From: Cucumis sativus
Taxonomy: Eukaryota; Streptophyta; Magnoliopsida; Cucurbitales; Cucurbitaceae
Assembly: GCF_000004075.3 (NCBI RefSeq)
Contig: NC_026656.2
Location: 310,001 to 374,000, forward strand
Direction of reading: 5' to 3'
Length of the DNA stretch: 64,000 bases
Shown: positions 42,416 to 54,845 of the stretch, piece by piece
How positions within the stretch are numbered: the stretch's first letter is position 1
Layout of the letters: every line of letters starts with the position of its first letter
Made by a program: the position numbers and the translations under genes
The notes under the pieces: generated by a model
What the model was told of the DNA's origin: nothing
The model's input: the letters and a program-made list of their open reading frames with translations, nothing else
Database searches by the model: none

Positions 42416-42930
42416 TTTTCATTCATTAATTTATCTTTTGACAAAAAAAAAAGAAAAAAGAAAACAGAGAGAGATTGTTTCCGATAAATCTAGATTGAAT
42501 TTTTGGTACTGAAAATGGAAAGTAGGGTGCAGAAGATCTTCTCCGTTACTTAAGATGCAATTTTTTGGATTCATTTGTTGTCCATTCAGTGTTCAATGAA
42601 TCCCTTTTTTTAACTAGACTATCCACGTATCATATTCTCAACCCCATTTAAAAGGGTATTGGTTTTAAATATTTTTCGTGTTAAGTTAAAACTCTGGATA
42701 ATTAACTAGTTTTTAGTTCGAAATATGTTAATTAGGTAAGTAAAGGTTGCAATTTAGCTTTAATGGTATGATTAATTATTAATATTATGTTATATATTGT
42801 GGGTTTTGAATTTAGGAATAGATGAGAGGCAGTGAGGAAGTAACGATCACGTTGTTGGGTTTATAAAGGGAGGGGGGGTTTCAATTGAATTGGGGTGATG
42901 CGGTGATGTGGTGGTTGGGACCGATCAATC

Positions 42931-42947
42931 TGCATGATTGCCACGTG
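42931..42947 (-). promoter_or_regulatory. RY element plus G-box/ABRE upstream of the HSF
   Basis: On the HSF coding strand the order is CCACGTGG then CATGCA, 5 bp apart and about 520 bp before the ATG. RY (CATGCA) sites bind B3 factors such as ABI3 and FUS3, and the G-box/ABRE binds bZIPs. Together they mark seed-maturation promoters. Function here is inferred. Confidence 0.45.
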
Positions 42948-43249
42948 GGATTTGGGACTAATACTCACATTTGTCGTTTCCTTTATAACATCGAATTTAT
43001 ACCCAAAGGATCACTTCTCTACTTTAATTACTCTTATGCCAAATATTGGATCACCTCAAGTCCTATTTTTAACATTTTATAACTTCATATAATTCTGTCT
43101 TTTTCTTTTTCTCCAATAAATCACCCCTACTTGAATTGGGTTTATTTTGAACAATATATAGTTTTGTGTTTTAATTTACCATTTTTTTTTTTTTATCAAT
43201 TAACAAATTATTTGGCAAGTTCTGCCAGGAGATTCAAATATGCCTATTT

Positions 43250-43970
43250 AAGTAAGTTCTCACGATTAGTTTTGTTGTAGGTGAATCTTAGCTTATACAA
43301 GAGAATCCATAGAGGATAGCTTCAGAGGATAGCTTAAGTGAGCTTAGAGAGAACTTGGTGGATCTATGAGGTGAGTTCAAGAGGAGTACCATGGAGGGAA
43401 CCCACAAGGTGAATTAAACAGAAACTTAAATGAGCCCAAAAAAGAATTTAAGATGAGCATATGTGAGGGAGAGCTTAGACAGTTCCATAAAATGTAGGCT
43501 CAATAGGAGTTGATAGGAACCTAGAAGAGAGTAGTAAGAGTACTTATGGGAAAGATCGATCTTAGTAGTTCAATGGAATGCACGAAGTAGCCTCAAAGTA
43601 ATTCAAATGAGCCTATAAGATAGTTCAAGAGAAGGCCCTATGGAAGATGAACTCCACGAGACTTACAGGGTAAGCTCATATAAGCTAGAGAGAGCTCACC
43701 ATAAACTAAGAGAGACACTCCCGAGAAGAGAAGACTCATTATGTAGAGCTTAATCTTCTAACTAGGAAGAGCCTCTCCCTCATAAAAAAAGAAGGGTCAC
43801 TACATAGAGTCTAACCTTCTAAGAGGAGTGGGAACCATTATGGAGTACCTAACCTCCTAAGAGAAAGAAAAAACCCACAAGGAAAAGCACTCTTAGTACA
43901 ATACCAAGGAGAACTCAAAGGATCCACAAAGGAAGACCTTTGAGCCACTGAATGTAAAACCGTCCAGATT
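43250..43970. repeat. Degenerate purine-rich repeat tract, possible transposon fossil
   Basis: The plus strand is dense in gag, agctta and aagag words. Three diverged copies of a roughly 30-35 bp unit of the form (ca)tagag-taacct-tctaag(ag) lie at 43737-43771, 43799-43828 and 43836-43867. The base mix differs from the surrounding AT-rich spacer. It could be non-coding debris of an old repeat element. No terminal repeats or coding frames were found, so the family is unknown. Confidence 0.4.
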
Positions 43971-45666
43971 CCAAACAAACAAATGTCATAAAATGCAATC
44001 GTTAGGAGCATTCATGAGTTTATCGTAATAGAATTGTAACTTCTCATTGATTATCATATCAACAGTTGAAGTTTAAGAGGTGTAATAATGACCCGAACGT
44101 CGGTTACAAATCACCTTATTATATGAACAACCAATATTATTGATAGAAAGTATGCCCAAATAAGCCTAAATATCCCACTATACTACTCTCTAGTCACATA
44201 AAAGCACAAAACTAACTTGAAAACCACTTTTAAAACATACTTTTAGTCATTGAAAGTAAAACTCAATGGTATAAAGATTATATTTAAAAGTGTAAAATTA
44301 AATAAATTAAATGTGTAATGAAAAGCAAACTCATAAAAATTTTAAATATTACACAAATGACATCACTCAAAATGACTTTTCAAAAAATAAAATGAATTTG
44401 AGGAGGGCTCAAAACAATTAAAATTTAATTTTAGAAAAAAAAAAAGAGTTTTAGAATGTTTTGTCTCAAGGATGGATATGATATGAACACCAAGATATGT
44501 AGCCTATATAATTCGTACCTTTCACACTATACTTTTACATTTATAGATATCTTTTCATACTTGTTCACTTTTAGAAACGAGGTTGATGTGATAAACAGGA
44601 AATGTAATGAGTATCCACATTAAGAAAATACCTAAAATTTTTACTAACCATTTACGGGTGTATTTGAAATTTTGAAGGGGCAACTTTTGTCTTTTCCACA
44701 CAAGTCCATGAATATATAATTTATTGCATAACTATGAATGTGACAAACAAGAACTCTAAGCTATCCAAATTCTCTTTAATATAGTATAGATTTTATCATA
44801 ACGATGGGACTTATTGGTTAAGTATGTCAGGTTATAGTTCTACAAAACCTCTACAACAGTAGGTCCAAATTATCGCAATAAAGTTATCAAACTCACATTA
44901 TTTATTTTGAGTTCGGTGAATTCAGATTTTGGAACATAGGTTTCAATATTATTATTTTCGTATATAGAATAGGCTTCAAATTAATTTGCTTACTAATCAT
45001 TCCTTGCTTTTATTAAAACAAAATAAAAAAGAAGATAACAATTTTTAAAAAAATTAATATATAATTAGGATAGACAACGGAGTAAACGCATCAAACTCTT
45101 TAATAAAATAATTCAATTAATAAGCCAATTTTTTTTATAAAAAAATTCAACAACCAATGATAAGAGGGGGATGAAGAATTGAAAGCCGAGACTCAAGTGA
45201 TCAAATACTAAAAAAGACTAAAACTAAAACTAAAACTAAAAGAGATCTCAATATATAAATAAAAAGGCAACAAACAGGTTCAATAAATGTAACAACTTCA
45301 CATTGAAACTAATCCCCAACTTCTTCCCCAACAGACGACGACGCAGCAGAGCAAAAAAAACCTATCCTCTTCACAAGCCAGCGACAAAATGATGGAAAAA
45401 AAATATAATAATAATAATAATAAAAGAAAGGGAATGGACTCTACTAAATCCCCTTTTCAAGTACCAGAATGCATGGAAGAAAATTTTGAAGTAAAAATCA
45501 TAGACAATAGAGAGAACCCATAGGAAACTGCAAACTCATTCCCTCCCTCCCCCCCTACTTGCCCCTTCCCTCCCCCACACTCTTTCCAACCAAAAATTAC
45601 TTGTACGCGGACTATCAAAAGACGAGGACAACACCAAACAGTCTCACCGACCAATCGAATTCATTT

Positions 45667-48116
45667 CTACTGTTGTTTGCACTCTGGAGGCCTCTCCCCC
45701 TGCTGACCATCCCCACCTGCTGCTCGTCCACCCTTCTGTACATACCAAACAACATTACAATAATAATATGTGAGATAGACGAAAGTTCAAACACGTTCAT
45801 GGTCAGACATTTGTTCAACAATGGATTGGAAGTGTACCTTGTTCCCAGCTGAGGGCTGCTTCCACGCAAACACAAAACCCAGTCCAATGGAAAAAGGTTA
45901 AAAGACAGTTCATTCTAACTAATTATACAAAATGGGGAAGAATATATACATAAACAGACCAAATCAAAGTAATAACAAATTGGCTTACCTTTTTCCTTGA
46001 CTTCCCTTCATCTTCATCCTCGTCTTCATCATCATCTTCATCATCATCATCCTCGTCTTCGTCATCATCCTCTTCGTCATCGTTATCTTCGTCGTCTTCA
46101 TCATCATTGTCCATGTCCTCAAATTCCTCATCTTGAATAGCCTCCCCTGTAAACCATGAGACGGCGTGGGGGATAATCTTGTCCCGAATGGTTGACCTAA
46201 GGGAAAGAAATAAACAAATTTAAAGACATCAAAATCCACCCAAAGCTTGATTATCCATTCAACAATATTAGTCTCGTATATGAAACAACTTTATCGCACA
46301 AATATAGACAAGTCAACCTATTGCATATTGCTAATTAACACATCAATTCTCAAGAGATTAAGAATGTCAACAACTCACCCAATATCATAATCTTGCTCCA
46401 TTTGATTTTGTAGCTCCTCAGCCTGACATGAGAGAAAATATAAAAAAGAGCACGGCAAAAGCAATGCATAATGATTTCTTGCTAAAGGGATAATAAACCT
46501 ACTGTATCCTCATCAATATCTTCATCATCATCGGGTACTTGAGGTGGACTAAAAAAGTTGAAGAAGCTTTCACAATTTTCAGTCTTAGTGATCGGCTTAG
46601 CATTCTTCGATCCCTTCTTAGGCTTCTTCTTCAGAAGTTTCTGAGTAAGGCACTTCCCAGGATACCATTCAATCTCAGTTCTGCCAACAAGAGATTATCG
46701 TTTTCAGTTGAAGTGTAACAAAGTAGTTCAAAGTATGTCATCTTATACTACATAGCTAACACATATTTAGTCTAAATAGAATCCCAACAACCAATGAGGT
46801 AGAATGTAATTACCCAATTGCTTTCTCAAGAATTGGTTCATCTTCATCGATCATATGGTATGTCTTTGTTAAGACAGAATTTTTAAAGAATGGATTGGTC
46901 TCAAAATAAAACTCAAGCTTGAAGCCTTTGGGATTATCTATTCTACACCACTTGATATCTTTCAAGTATTTGAGTGCTCCTTCATCACGCTCGGTAATCT
47001 GGAACAAAGCAACCAAGAGATAAGATAGAAGGTGACAGAATATGCTATTCAGACAATTCTTCAAAACTAGCAGAAAATACAAACCTCCTCAGCTAATACT
47101 TCATTGTTCTTCATTGCTGTAAGCCAAAAATCGGGGACACCTTTCTCTGCAAAGGCAAAAAACACTTAATACGTAATCACAAAGAAAATCATCATACCAA
47201 ATGTCAGTAATGAATTACCTGCTGCGTCCTTGTCCTCTTGTCCGGTAGCGGATTCTTTTGGAACCCCTTCTGCTTCAACAACGCCATTAACAATATTGAA
47301 TCGCTGCAGACCAGGAAACCAATCAAGAACCAAACAATATTGTAACATCACGAAGCTAATATAGGATATATCCACACCTGAGTGTATAGTGGCTGATACA
47401 ACTTCTGGTATTTAGCCTCAAGCGCCAACCTTTCCTCAAAAAATTTTGCTTCTAATTCGTCGTGTTGGCTCTGTCGAATGGAAGAACTTATTATAAATAA
47501 CTCAAACAATAGAAACAATTCATGAATTCCTCTACGTTAGCACCAAACAACTGCAAAAACAGCAAAAGCGAGAAACCAACAAGTCCGTATAACGAAAACA
47601 TCAAACAACAGAAAAGTTATACTTGCCTGGATCTCTCTTAGCACATCAACGCGCTTACGAACAACAGGTGACAAATTCTCGAGGACATCGGAATGCTGCC
47701 CAGCAAGACTCTGTATCTTATTCTGCCAAGAATCGAAAACGCAAGTAAAGTCAATCACCGCATAACCCAAACTTCAGAATATATTTTATCAACTGATGTT
47801 TTAGAGTAAACAAGTACGGAAACAGATATTCAAATCCAATAAAACCAGACAAAAGTACTAACAAGAGAAGGAATATATTCCTGATTCTAGAGAAGCAAAA
47901 GAGAATCAATTGAAGTACCTTAAGAGCGTTGACGAGGCCTGCTCGATCCTCCTCATTGAGAGCTTGAAAATTAAATTAAAAACAAAAAAGGCTCGAAATC
48001 AGTTCGTGAAGAAAAGAAACGAGGAATGAAGAAAAATCGATAAAGAAAAAAAGAGAAAGAATTTGAATACCGGAACCGAGATCTGAGACATTGAAGTTGT
48101 CCTTGTTGTTACTCAT
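45667..48116 (-). CDS. Nucleosome assembly protein 1-like (NAP1;1-type)
   Basis: Twelve minus-strand exons (48116-48071, 47962-47919, 47722-47627, 47470-47378, 47303-47219, 47146-47085, 46998-46814, 46680-46503, 46422-46379, 46196-45989, 45855-45838, 45735-45667) encode 375 residues. NAP1 proteins carry H2A-H2B and assist nucleosome assembly. The N-terminal dimer helix region shows [24 protein letters not shown]. The core has [46 protein letters not shown]-like [13 protein letters not shown], and [19 protein letters not shown] long Asp/Glu tail (about 300-345) precedes KSRKK. The protein ends ECKQQ, a CaaX-type farnesylation box known from Arabidopsis NAP1;1. The intron after exon 3 has a GC donor (CAG|GCAAGT). 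Exon 11 is only 18 nt. Confidence 0.95.
45838..45855 (-). other. 18-nt micro-exon of NAP1
   Basis: This exon encodes PSAGNK and is flanked by clear AG (45857-45856) and GT (45837-45836) signals. It lies between the KSRKK exon and the exon that gives [10 protein letters not shown]. Skipping it keeps the frame, so a shorter isoform is possible. Confidence 0.75.
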
Positions 48117-50829
48117 TGAGAATATTGATGAGTAGAGAAGAAAGAAGGGAAGGGAGGAAGAGAAGTTGGAAACCTAAAACCCTAGATTGAACACGAGCGA
48201 GGAAAAAGGAGTGAAAAGGGCCGCCTCAACGTGGCCGACCTTTAAAATACCGTCGCACACTTGTTCGAGACCTAACACCCTCGACATTTATTTCCATTTA
48301 TAAGCAACTTCGCAGCCGCGCCGATTTTTGGGCGAACAAAATTTATCTAATCTAATTATTTTTAAAAACTAAATCACCCGCCGTGGGCTTCATCCCATTT
48401 GGGCTCGCCTTTATTCCCATTCTGGCCCATGTAAGTGTATTGAGTTATTAACTAAAGTATCAATTATTCCATATTTTTTTTACAAAATGTGAGGAAAATT
48501 TTAAAATAGTAGATATTACAAAAAAAATATATTTTTTTAAGTATAGTAAATTCTATTGATATAATATAATAATAAAATAGTACGAGTGATAATATAATAA
48601 TAAAAAACTATGAGTAATATAATCTAAAATTTTGTTATAACTTATAAATATTTTAATTTATTTTGTTATTAAAAAAATGCTTATAGTATTAATTTATATT
48701 TAAACCTTAAATTTAACGATCTCAAAATCGCTCAAACACCAGTAACCAACAAATTATCCTTTTCTTTCTTGCTCGGTTTTTAGCTTTTATAACATTTTTC
48801 TAGTTTTCTACGTAACAGTTTTTTTTATATATTTTATAACTTTTTTTAGTTATTTGTTAATAAAATTTTAAGGATCTTCTCGTTCTAGCTTCTAATTCTT
48901 TTTTTAGTTTCTTATTAATAAAATTTTAAACTAATAAAATTTTAAGGATCTTCTCGTTTTAGTTTATCGCCTGTTAGTAACTTTTCTCTTTTTACTTTTT
49001 TATTTGTTCGTAATAAAATGGTGCAAAATGGAAATAAAAAAAAAAAGGATAAAAGGTTAAATGGTAATTTTATAAATAAATGACATTAGCATAATACCAA
49101 AATTCATTCAACTTTTTAACCGGGCCAAACACTTATTCCATAGTCACATGCTCAAGTAAAAGAGGTTTAAGGAAATGACAAATATATGTGGACTTCTAGC
49201 AACAAAATGTGCATAATAAGTTTTATGGCAAAATATATATATATAATATTGTATGATATTTTCAACGTGTCAGATTTGATCTTCATATAGTAGGATATAT
49301 GACTTTTCGAAAACTTTGTATCTTATTCGTATATATTGTAAATGTAATAGTTGGAAACGACATGAATTTTCAATAGAAGTACAAGCAGCATTAGGACGTT
49401 GATTTAGTTGGATTTCGTATTGAGGCTACTGCCTTGGAGCACCGTCATTTGGCGGGTGGTGCTTGTCTTCTGAAAATTTACAAAAATACGACATGGTTTG
49501 TTTTGTCATGTTTAAATGAAAACAAATTTATGAATATGATGTAATTGTGAATAATCGAGCACTTTTTTTTATTTTTCTCACTCAATTTTTTTAAATCATA
49601 TTTTGTTATTAAGTTATATTTTATCTAAATACTTATCGAGTCAATCACAAATAAACATAATATTTATTATTTGTCTCTCCACTTCATACATGTACCTTAT
49701 TCAACATCGGTGTTATTGTTATTATTCGCAATATAGATAAAATAAGATAACAAAAAACTCTAAATCTCATTATTCGTTATTCTCTTACTTGACTCTAAAA
49801 ATGTGTGAACTAACTTTTGACAATCGCCTATCACTCAGTTTGTTGTCAATCATATTTCCAATAGTTATATGTATCGAAGTTGTAGTTTCTTTAAGTACTT
49901 ATTTACCAACACAAACTTCATTGGTATAGTCACTTTTGTCCCACCGAAAAACTATAACCTTGCTACCTTGCATACATGTTTTCTACAAGTGGCCAGAAGC
50001 GAATGAGAACCATATACTTATTTTAGTATTTATTTTGAATTGGTTATAAACTCTCACGATTTATTTCTTTTAATGTTAATTGAAATGAGTTGTTTTTTAG
50101 AATATCACACTTTTTTTTTAAAAAAAATTGTCATTTTAATAATATGTATTTTTTGTTATTTGTTGAAAGTAAATCCCCTTATCTTGTCATTGTTTAAATA
50201 TTGACTATAAAGTCCATCACAAATACGAGGGCTAATTATAAAAGTATATGAGAAACAACATATTTTTGGTTTTATAGCACATTTAAGAAAACTCGTAATT
50301 TTGTTTTATCGATCAATCTCATAAATGGCCACTAGAATGCATATCGATTGATAATTAAAGCTAGATTATACCATTTTAAAAATATAAACAAATTAAACAA
50401 GAATTGGAAGATTTAAAAAATAGTAGAATTTGGGTCTACCTATATATCCGAAAAAAAAACACAAATAGAAAAATTTTAATATTTAAAAAAGATACGAATT
50501 TTAAAAAATGTGTTAATTTTAAAAATAAAAACAAAACATGTGCTACTTTTCCAAATTTTCCAGTCATGCTTCTAATTGTAAGCAATGGAGGGAAAACCCT
50601 AGGAGAGAAAAAAAGCAAATAAAAAGAAAAAGAAAAAGAACCCTAAAAAGGGCAGAGTTAAGCGCATATTCTTTAAATGATCATCACCCTGTCTTCTTCT
50701 TCGTCTTTCGATTTCCACTTCCCTTTCATAACCTCTTCTCCTCACTCTTCTTCTTCTTATTCTTCACTTGCTGTTTATTCAACTTAGTTCTTCATTTCTC
50801 TTCCTCAGGGGAGTTTTTAAAGAGCTTTA
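48117..50829. other. Divergent spacer between NAP1 and the first RecA gene
   Basis: The NAP1 leader contains aaaccctag (about 48177-48185). The RecA leader contains aaaaccctagg (about 50591-50601) and gaaccctaaa (about 50639-50648), which are telo-box-like. A direct repeat sits at 48857-48958. The rest is AT-rich with no gene. Confidence 0.5.
48857..48958. repeat. Direct repeat, two copies 74 bp apart
   Basis: Copies at 48857-48884 and 48932-48958 share an identical run from taataaaattttaagg through atcttctcgtt. A partial third copy (taataaaattttaaa) lies between them at about 48916-48930. Confidence 0.75.
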
Positions 50830-53800
50830 ATGGCGAGGCTTGTTCGAAATGCATCTTTTCTTGCCCGCTCTCTTCTTCAGCGCGAGGTCGGTCTTTTTCA
50901 CTTACACTCTTAATCTTCTTTGTTTCACTGTATAACTCTTGGTGTATGCGTTCGTTGTGGCCACTCATTATTTTTTACTCTATTTACAGTTTAGAGTGAG
51001 CCCTCCTTATTTATAGAAGGACTAGAGACAAAATATTTCTTAGCTTTTACGTCTTTTGGTTTGAGTTTTTGCTTGCTTTCTTTGCAGGGCTACAGGAGAG
51101 GCGTATTGGTGACGTCTACTCCAATATGTAATTTTTCAACCAAAGGTGCGAAATGTTGGCTTTGATTACGTTAGTTCAAACATGGTTGTGAAGCAGAACG
51201 TTGGAAATTTTTTGACTATTTTGTTTGAAAAAACGTTCACTCACGACCTCTAAGGTTTAGATAATTTATTTTGTTCATTACAATGTGACTCAACGTCAAT
51301 GTTCAATCAATGTTGAAGGTAAAAAGAAGGCTTCTAAGTCATCAGATGGGAGTGATTCTTCTGAAGAGAAATTGTCTAAGAAAGAGCTGGCCTTACAACA
51401 AGCCTTGGATCAGATAACTACCGCATTTGGAAAGGGGTCTATCATGTGGCTTGGCCGTTCTCAATCATCTAAAAGCGTCCCTGTGGTTTCCTCAGGTTCG
51501 GTTTCTTTGGACATAGCACTAGGAGTTGGTGGCTTCCCTAAGGTATTATACACTTTTTTATGATGTCTTAGTGAGGTTGAAGCATTTCTTAATCACATAT
51601 ATTTGGATGGCCGTTTCACTTGTTTTAGAACTTTTTATGTAGCTTCTTTCATTTAAACATGTATTTGTAAATGGTAAATGAAAAAAAAATATTGAGACAT
51701 CATGCATGTGTTTCATGTTTGTGATGTAACTTCATTATATTTTTATAGGGTCGTGTAATTGAGATTTATGGTCCAGAGGCATCTGGAAAGACAACTCTTG
51801 CACTGCATGTAATCGCTGAAACCCAGAAGCAAGGAGGTACTGTTTAATTGATAAATTAATGTGCTCATTCAGTGTATAAGCAAGTAAATTTGAACGAGCA
51901 AAAATACCCAAAATTAATGGGCAGGTACACTGTAGAATAAGAAAAGTACAACCACCAACAAACCTAAAAATATTAATCAGCGTAATAGGGTTTAGAAAGC
52001 CTGTTACTTTGGTCTAGGTGCATCACAAAATTTTGTTTGTAGAGAAGGCGTGCGGTTTGCACTGAGTTATTTGACACTCCACTCCCATGATAGCACTTCC
52101 TTCGTCTAAGTTCTCTTACAAATTTCTATTAACTTCTACACTCAAGGAAACAGAAAAGTGCTGAAATTTCGTCTATCAAAGTCCTTTTCTACAGAATATT
52201 CTCTTTCCGTTGGGCATCATGTCAATGGGGATTTGTAAGATAGTTTACTTGCACTGATGCACACAATTTTTTTTGAAAGGATGTGTATATTGGGAATGGA
52301 GTGCCTAATAACTCAGTGCACATGGTATGCCTTTTTTAAGGACAGCATTTTGCTATGTGCGTTGACCCAAATAGCTGACTTTATATTTCTTACTTACTAT
52401 TATGTATATGCCATTCTTGGCCTTTGTTTTGCACATTTTATTCTTAAACCTTTTTCATACCACACACTAGAACTGTATATTATATCGTCCTTAAATTAAC
52501 TTATGTTTTTTGTTCAACAATAAAAGATAGTTTTGGAGATGTAATTTTAAAGTTTAACTTTATCACACACAAACATAATGCTGGAGTAATTTGCTTTGGT
52601 CTTTTTAATGCAGGTTGCTGTGTTTTTATTGATGCGGAGCATGCTCTTGATCCAGCCCTCGCACAGACTATTGGAGTGGACACTGAGAACCTCCTCCTAT
52701 CTCAACCTGACTGTGGTGAACAAGCTCTTAGTCTTGTGGACACCCTAATCCGAAGTGGTTCAGTTGATTGTGTTGTTGTTGACAGTGTGAGTATGATGGA
52801 AACTATTTTAAAGAGAACAGTTGGAAATTTGTTATTTTTATATGTTTAATTTTCCATTTTTATTTTTGGGTATAGGAAACATTGATATGTTGAAATTAGT
52901 TTAATCTTATTTTTTTGGTACATAGTAAGATCATGGTTGCCTCTATGACAGGTAGCTGCCCTTGTGCCTAAAGCTGAACTCGATGGTGAGATGGGTGATG
53001 CCCACATGGCTATGCAGGCTAGACTCATGAGCCAAGCACTTCGCAAATTATGCCATTCTTTATCCCAATCACAGACTATATTAATATTTATCAATCAGGT
53101 CTTATTTCATTTCTCAAATGTCATGGCAATGAACTGTGATTTTCTACATTGTGATGGCATCAATTATTTAGTTATCTGAGTTCAGTATTTTTGCACTCAT
53201 TGGTTCGTATGCGACTCTAGGTAAGGTCAAAGATGTCCACTTATGGATATGGTGGTCCATCTGAAGTTACTTGTGGTGGCAATGCATTAAAGTTTTATGC
53301 CTCGGTGCGTCTTAATATTAGAAGAATAGGTTCTGTCATGAGGGGGGAAGAGGTATAAAACATTAACTTGGCAGTAAATCTGGATACTGTGTAAATGCAT
53401 TTTTTTATGCGTATATTAATTTGTACATTGCTGTATATTTCAATGGCAGACAATAGGAAACCAGGTTCAAGTAAAAGTGATGAAGAATAAGGTTGCTCCT
53501 CCATTTCGCACCGCTAACTTCGAGCTCGAGTTTGGAAAAGGTATAAGTAAGGAGGCAGAGGTTATAGATTTGGGGTCGAAATATAAATTCATAAGCAAGG
53601 CAGGTTCATTTTTTAAGTATAATGGTCAAAGCTTCCACGGCAAAGAAACTTTCAAAACTTTTCTGTCGAATAATGAAGATGTTAGGAACGAACTAATTAC
53701 AAAAATTCAAGAGAAACTACTCGATGTGGAAATGGATAAGCCACAGGACGGAGATGAAACAGAAGGAAGTCCCCAAGAAGATACTATCGAGCCATCTGAA

Positions 53801-54845
53801 TCCAATGACGAAGATGCAGTTACTGCTGTAGAAGCATAAGCTTGTAGATGCCATTCTAATAGTGAATTCATGCATTTCCATCCTTATTATCCTAGATCTA
53901 TTCCTCCTCTCTTTGCCAGGCACAAAGTTTTGGGTCTCCATACCACAATTTTTGTATCTTGTAGTTCGTGCTTTTATGGTTCCGATGATGGCTGATGATT
54001 ACCCTTATTACCATCAGCCATTTTTCATGAAGAATAGAATGTTGACAATGGAGATTTTAGAAAATCAGAATGCCAGTCCAAGGCTTTTCATCCAAAATGC
54101 CGATTTTGCATTGCATCATGACTTAATTTGTAAGTGTGAGTAGCTGTATAACTGATCAACGTGTATTATTCCCTAATTATTGCATCTTATTAAATTGTTG
54201 GGCATTTTTACAAGTTTTACAGACTAATTTTGAACAAATTCTTGAGCGTGAGAATGCCTTTCTGCTTTACATTCTCTCTTCAGATAATATTGCTTACAAC
54301 AGCTATTATTATTTTGAGTTCGGTCTTTCGACTATGAGGGTATGATATGTTGGCATTATTGGAACTTCTTTTGAAGCTTTTTCAAGTTTTTTTTTTTTTT
54401 TCCAACTAATATATCAATGTTTATGAATCTATGAACTATGTATTTTCCTTATCATACAATTAGAATAATTGATTTTTGGTTTATGGTCTCAAGATTTTTT
54501 CTAAAGTTTGTACACAATCTATTTTGTCCTCGTTCTATTAGCTGAGAAGGAAAACTTCCTAGGTTCCTAATTTTCCACTATGGTTTGTAAAATTGCACTA
54601 CTTTGTCCACGCCTACATTAAATATAAAGATTAAAAGATTTGATAATAGAAGGTCAAGATAATTAAATATTTAATGTAAGCGTGGAATCTAACCCACGTT
54701 TATGTTTATTTTCATGTTCAGTACTATTTTTATTTGTATGGATCTCTTTGAATCTTCATGTTTTGTATCTGACCAACGTTCTGTTTACAAAAGTGTTTTT
54801 AATTGTATTCGAATTAAAACAAAGATTGAAAAAGAACTTAAATAA
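50590..54845 (+). repeat. Tandem segmental duplication, unit 1 (RecA copy 1)
   Basis: The block matches 55010-59410 from the leader (aaagaaccctaaaaa..gcag) through all eight exons and introns to the 3' flank (tgtattcgaattaaaacaaa). Introns are still alignable, so the duplication is not very old. About 440 bp at roughly 54052-54490 have no partner in unit 2. Confidence 0.9.
50830..53839 (+). CDS. Mitochondrial RecA homolog, copy 1 (RECA2/RECA3 type)
   Basis: Eight exons (50830-50886, 51088-51145, 51319-51542, 51749-51836, 52614-52786, 52952-53098, 53221-53352, 53450-53839) encode 422 residues. RecA recombinases carry out ATP-dependent strand exchange; the plant organellar forms repair organelle DNA and suppress recombination between short repeats. 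The N terminus [19 protein letters not shown] is basic and lacks acids until the end, as expected for a mitochondrial presequence. Core motifs are intact: GKGSIMWLG, Walker [10 protein letters not shown] (121-129), [11 protein letters not shown], Walker B VVVDS (D199), [26 protein letters not shown] (Q249), [14 protein letters not shown]. The C-terminal domain (about 295-385) is followed by an acidic tail ending [10 protein letters not shown]. Whether it corresponds to RECA2 or RECA3 is unresolved. Confidence 0.93.

Larger units (their letters stand above)
42416..45666. other. HSF promoter, decayed repeat and NAP1 3' flank
   Basis: The HSF leader and promoter occupy the left part and contain an RY motif next to a G-box at 42931-42947. 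A purine-rich, repeat-like stretch of lower AT content lies at about 43250-43970. The remainder is AT-rich, with an (aat)n run near 45408-45423. No gene is recognised. Confidence 0.5.

Noticed and set aside
42098-42512. Antisense open frames across HSF exon 1
   Set aside because: Mirror of the coding exon; Ser/Pro-rich shadows with no family match.
43250-43970. Intact LTR element or CRISPR-like array in the purine-rich tract
   Set aside because: No terminal repeats, primer-binding site or coding frames, and unit spacing is irregular and degenerate.
45923-46239. Separate acidic or Met/Lys-rich small proteins
   Set aside because: These frames are the NAP1 acidic exon itself or its frame shadow, extended into the flanking introns.
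53862-54143. 93-codon open frame after RecA copy 1
   Set aside because: The equivalent region after copy 2 does not keep the frame, so it is 3' flank.
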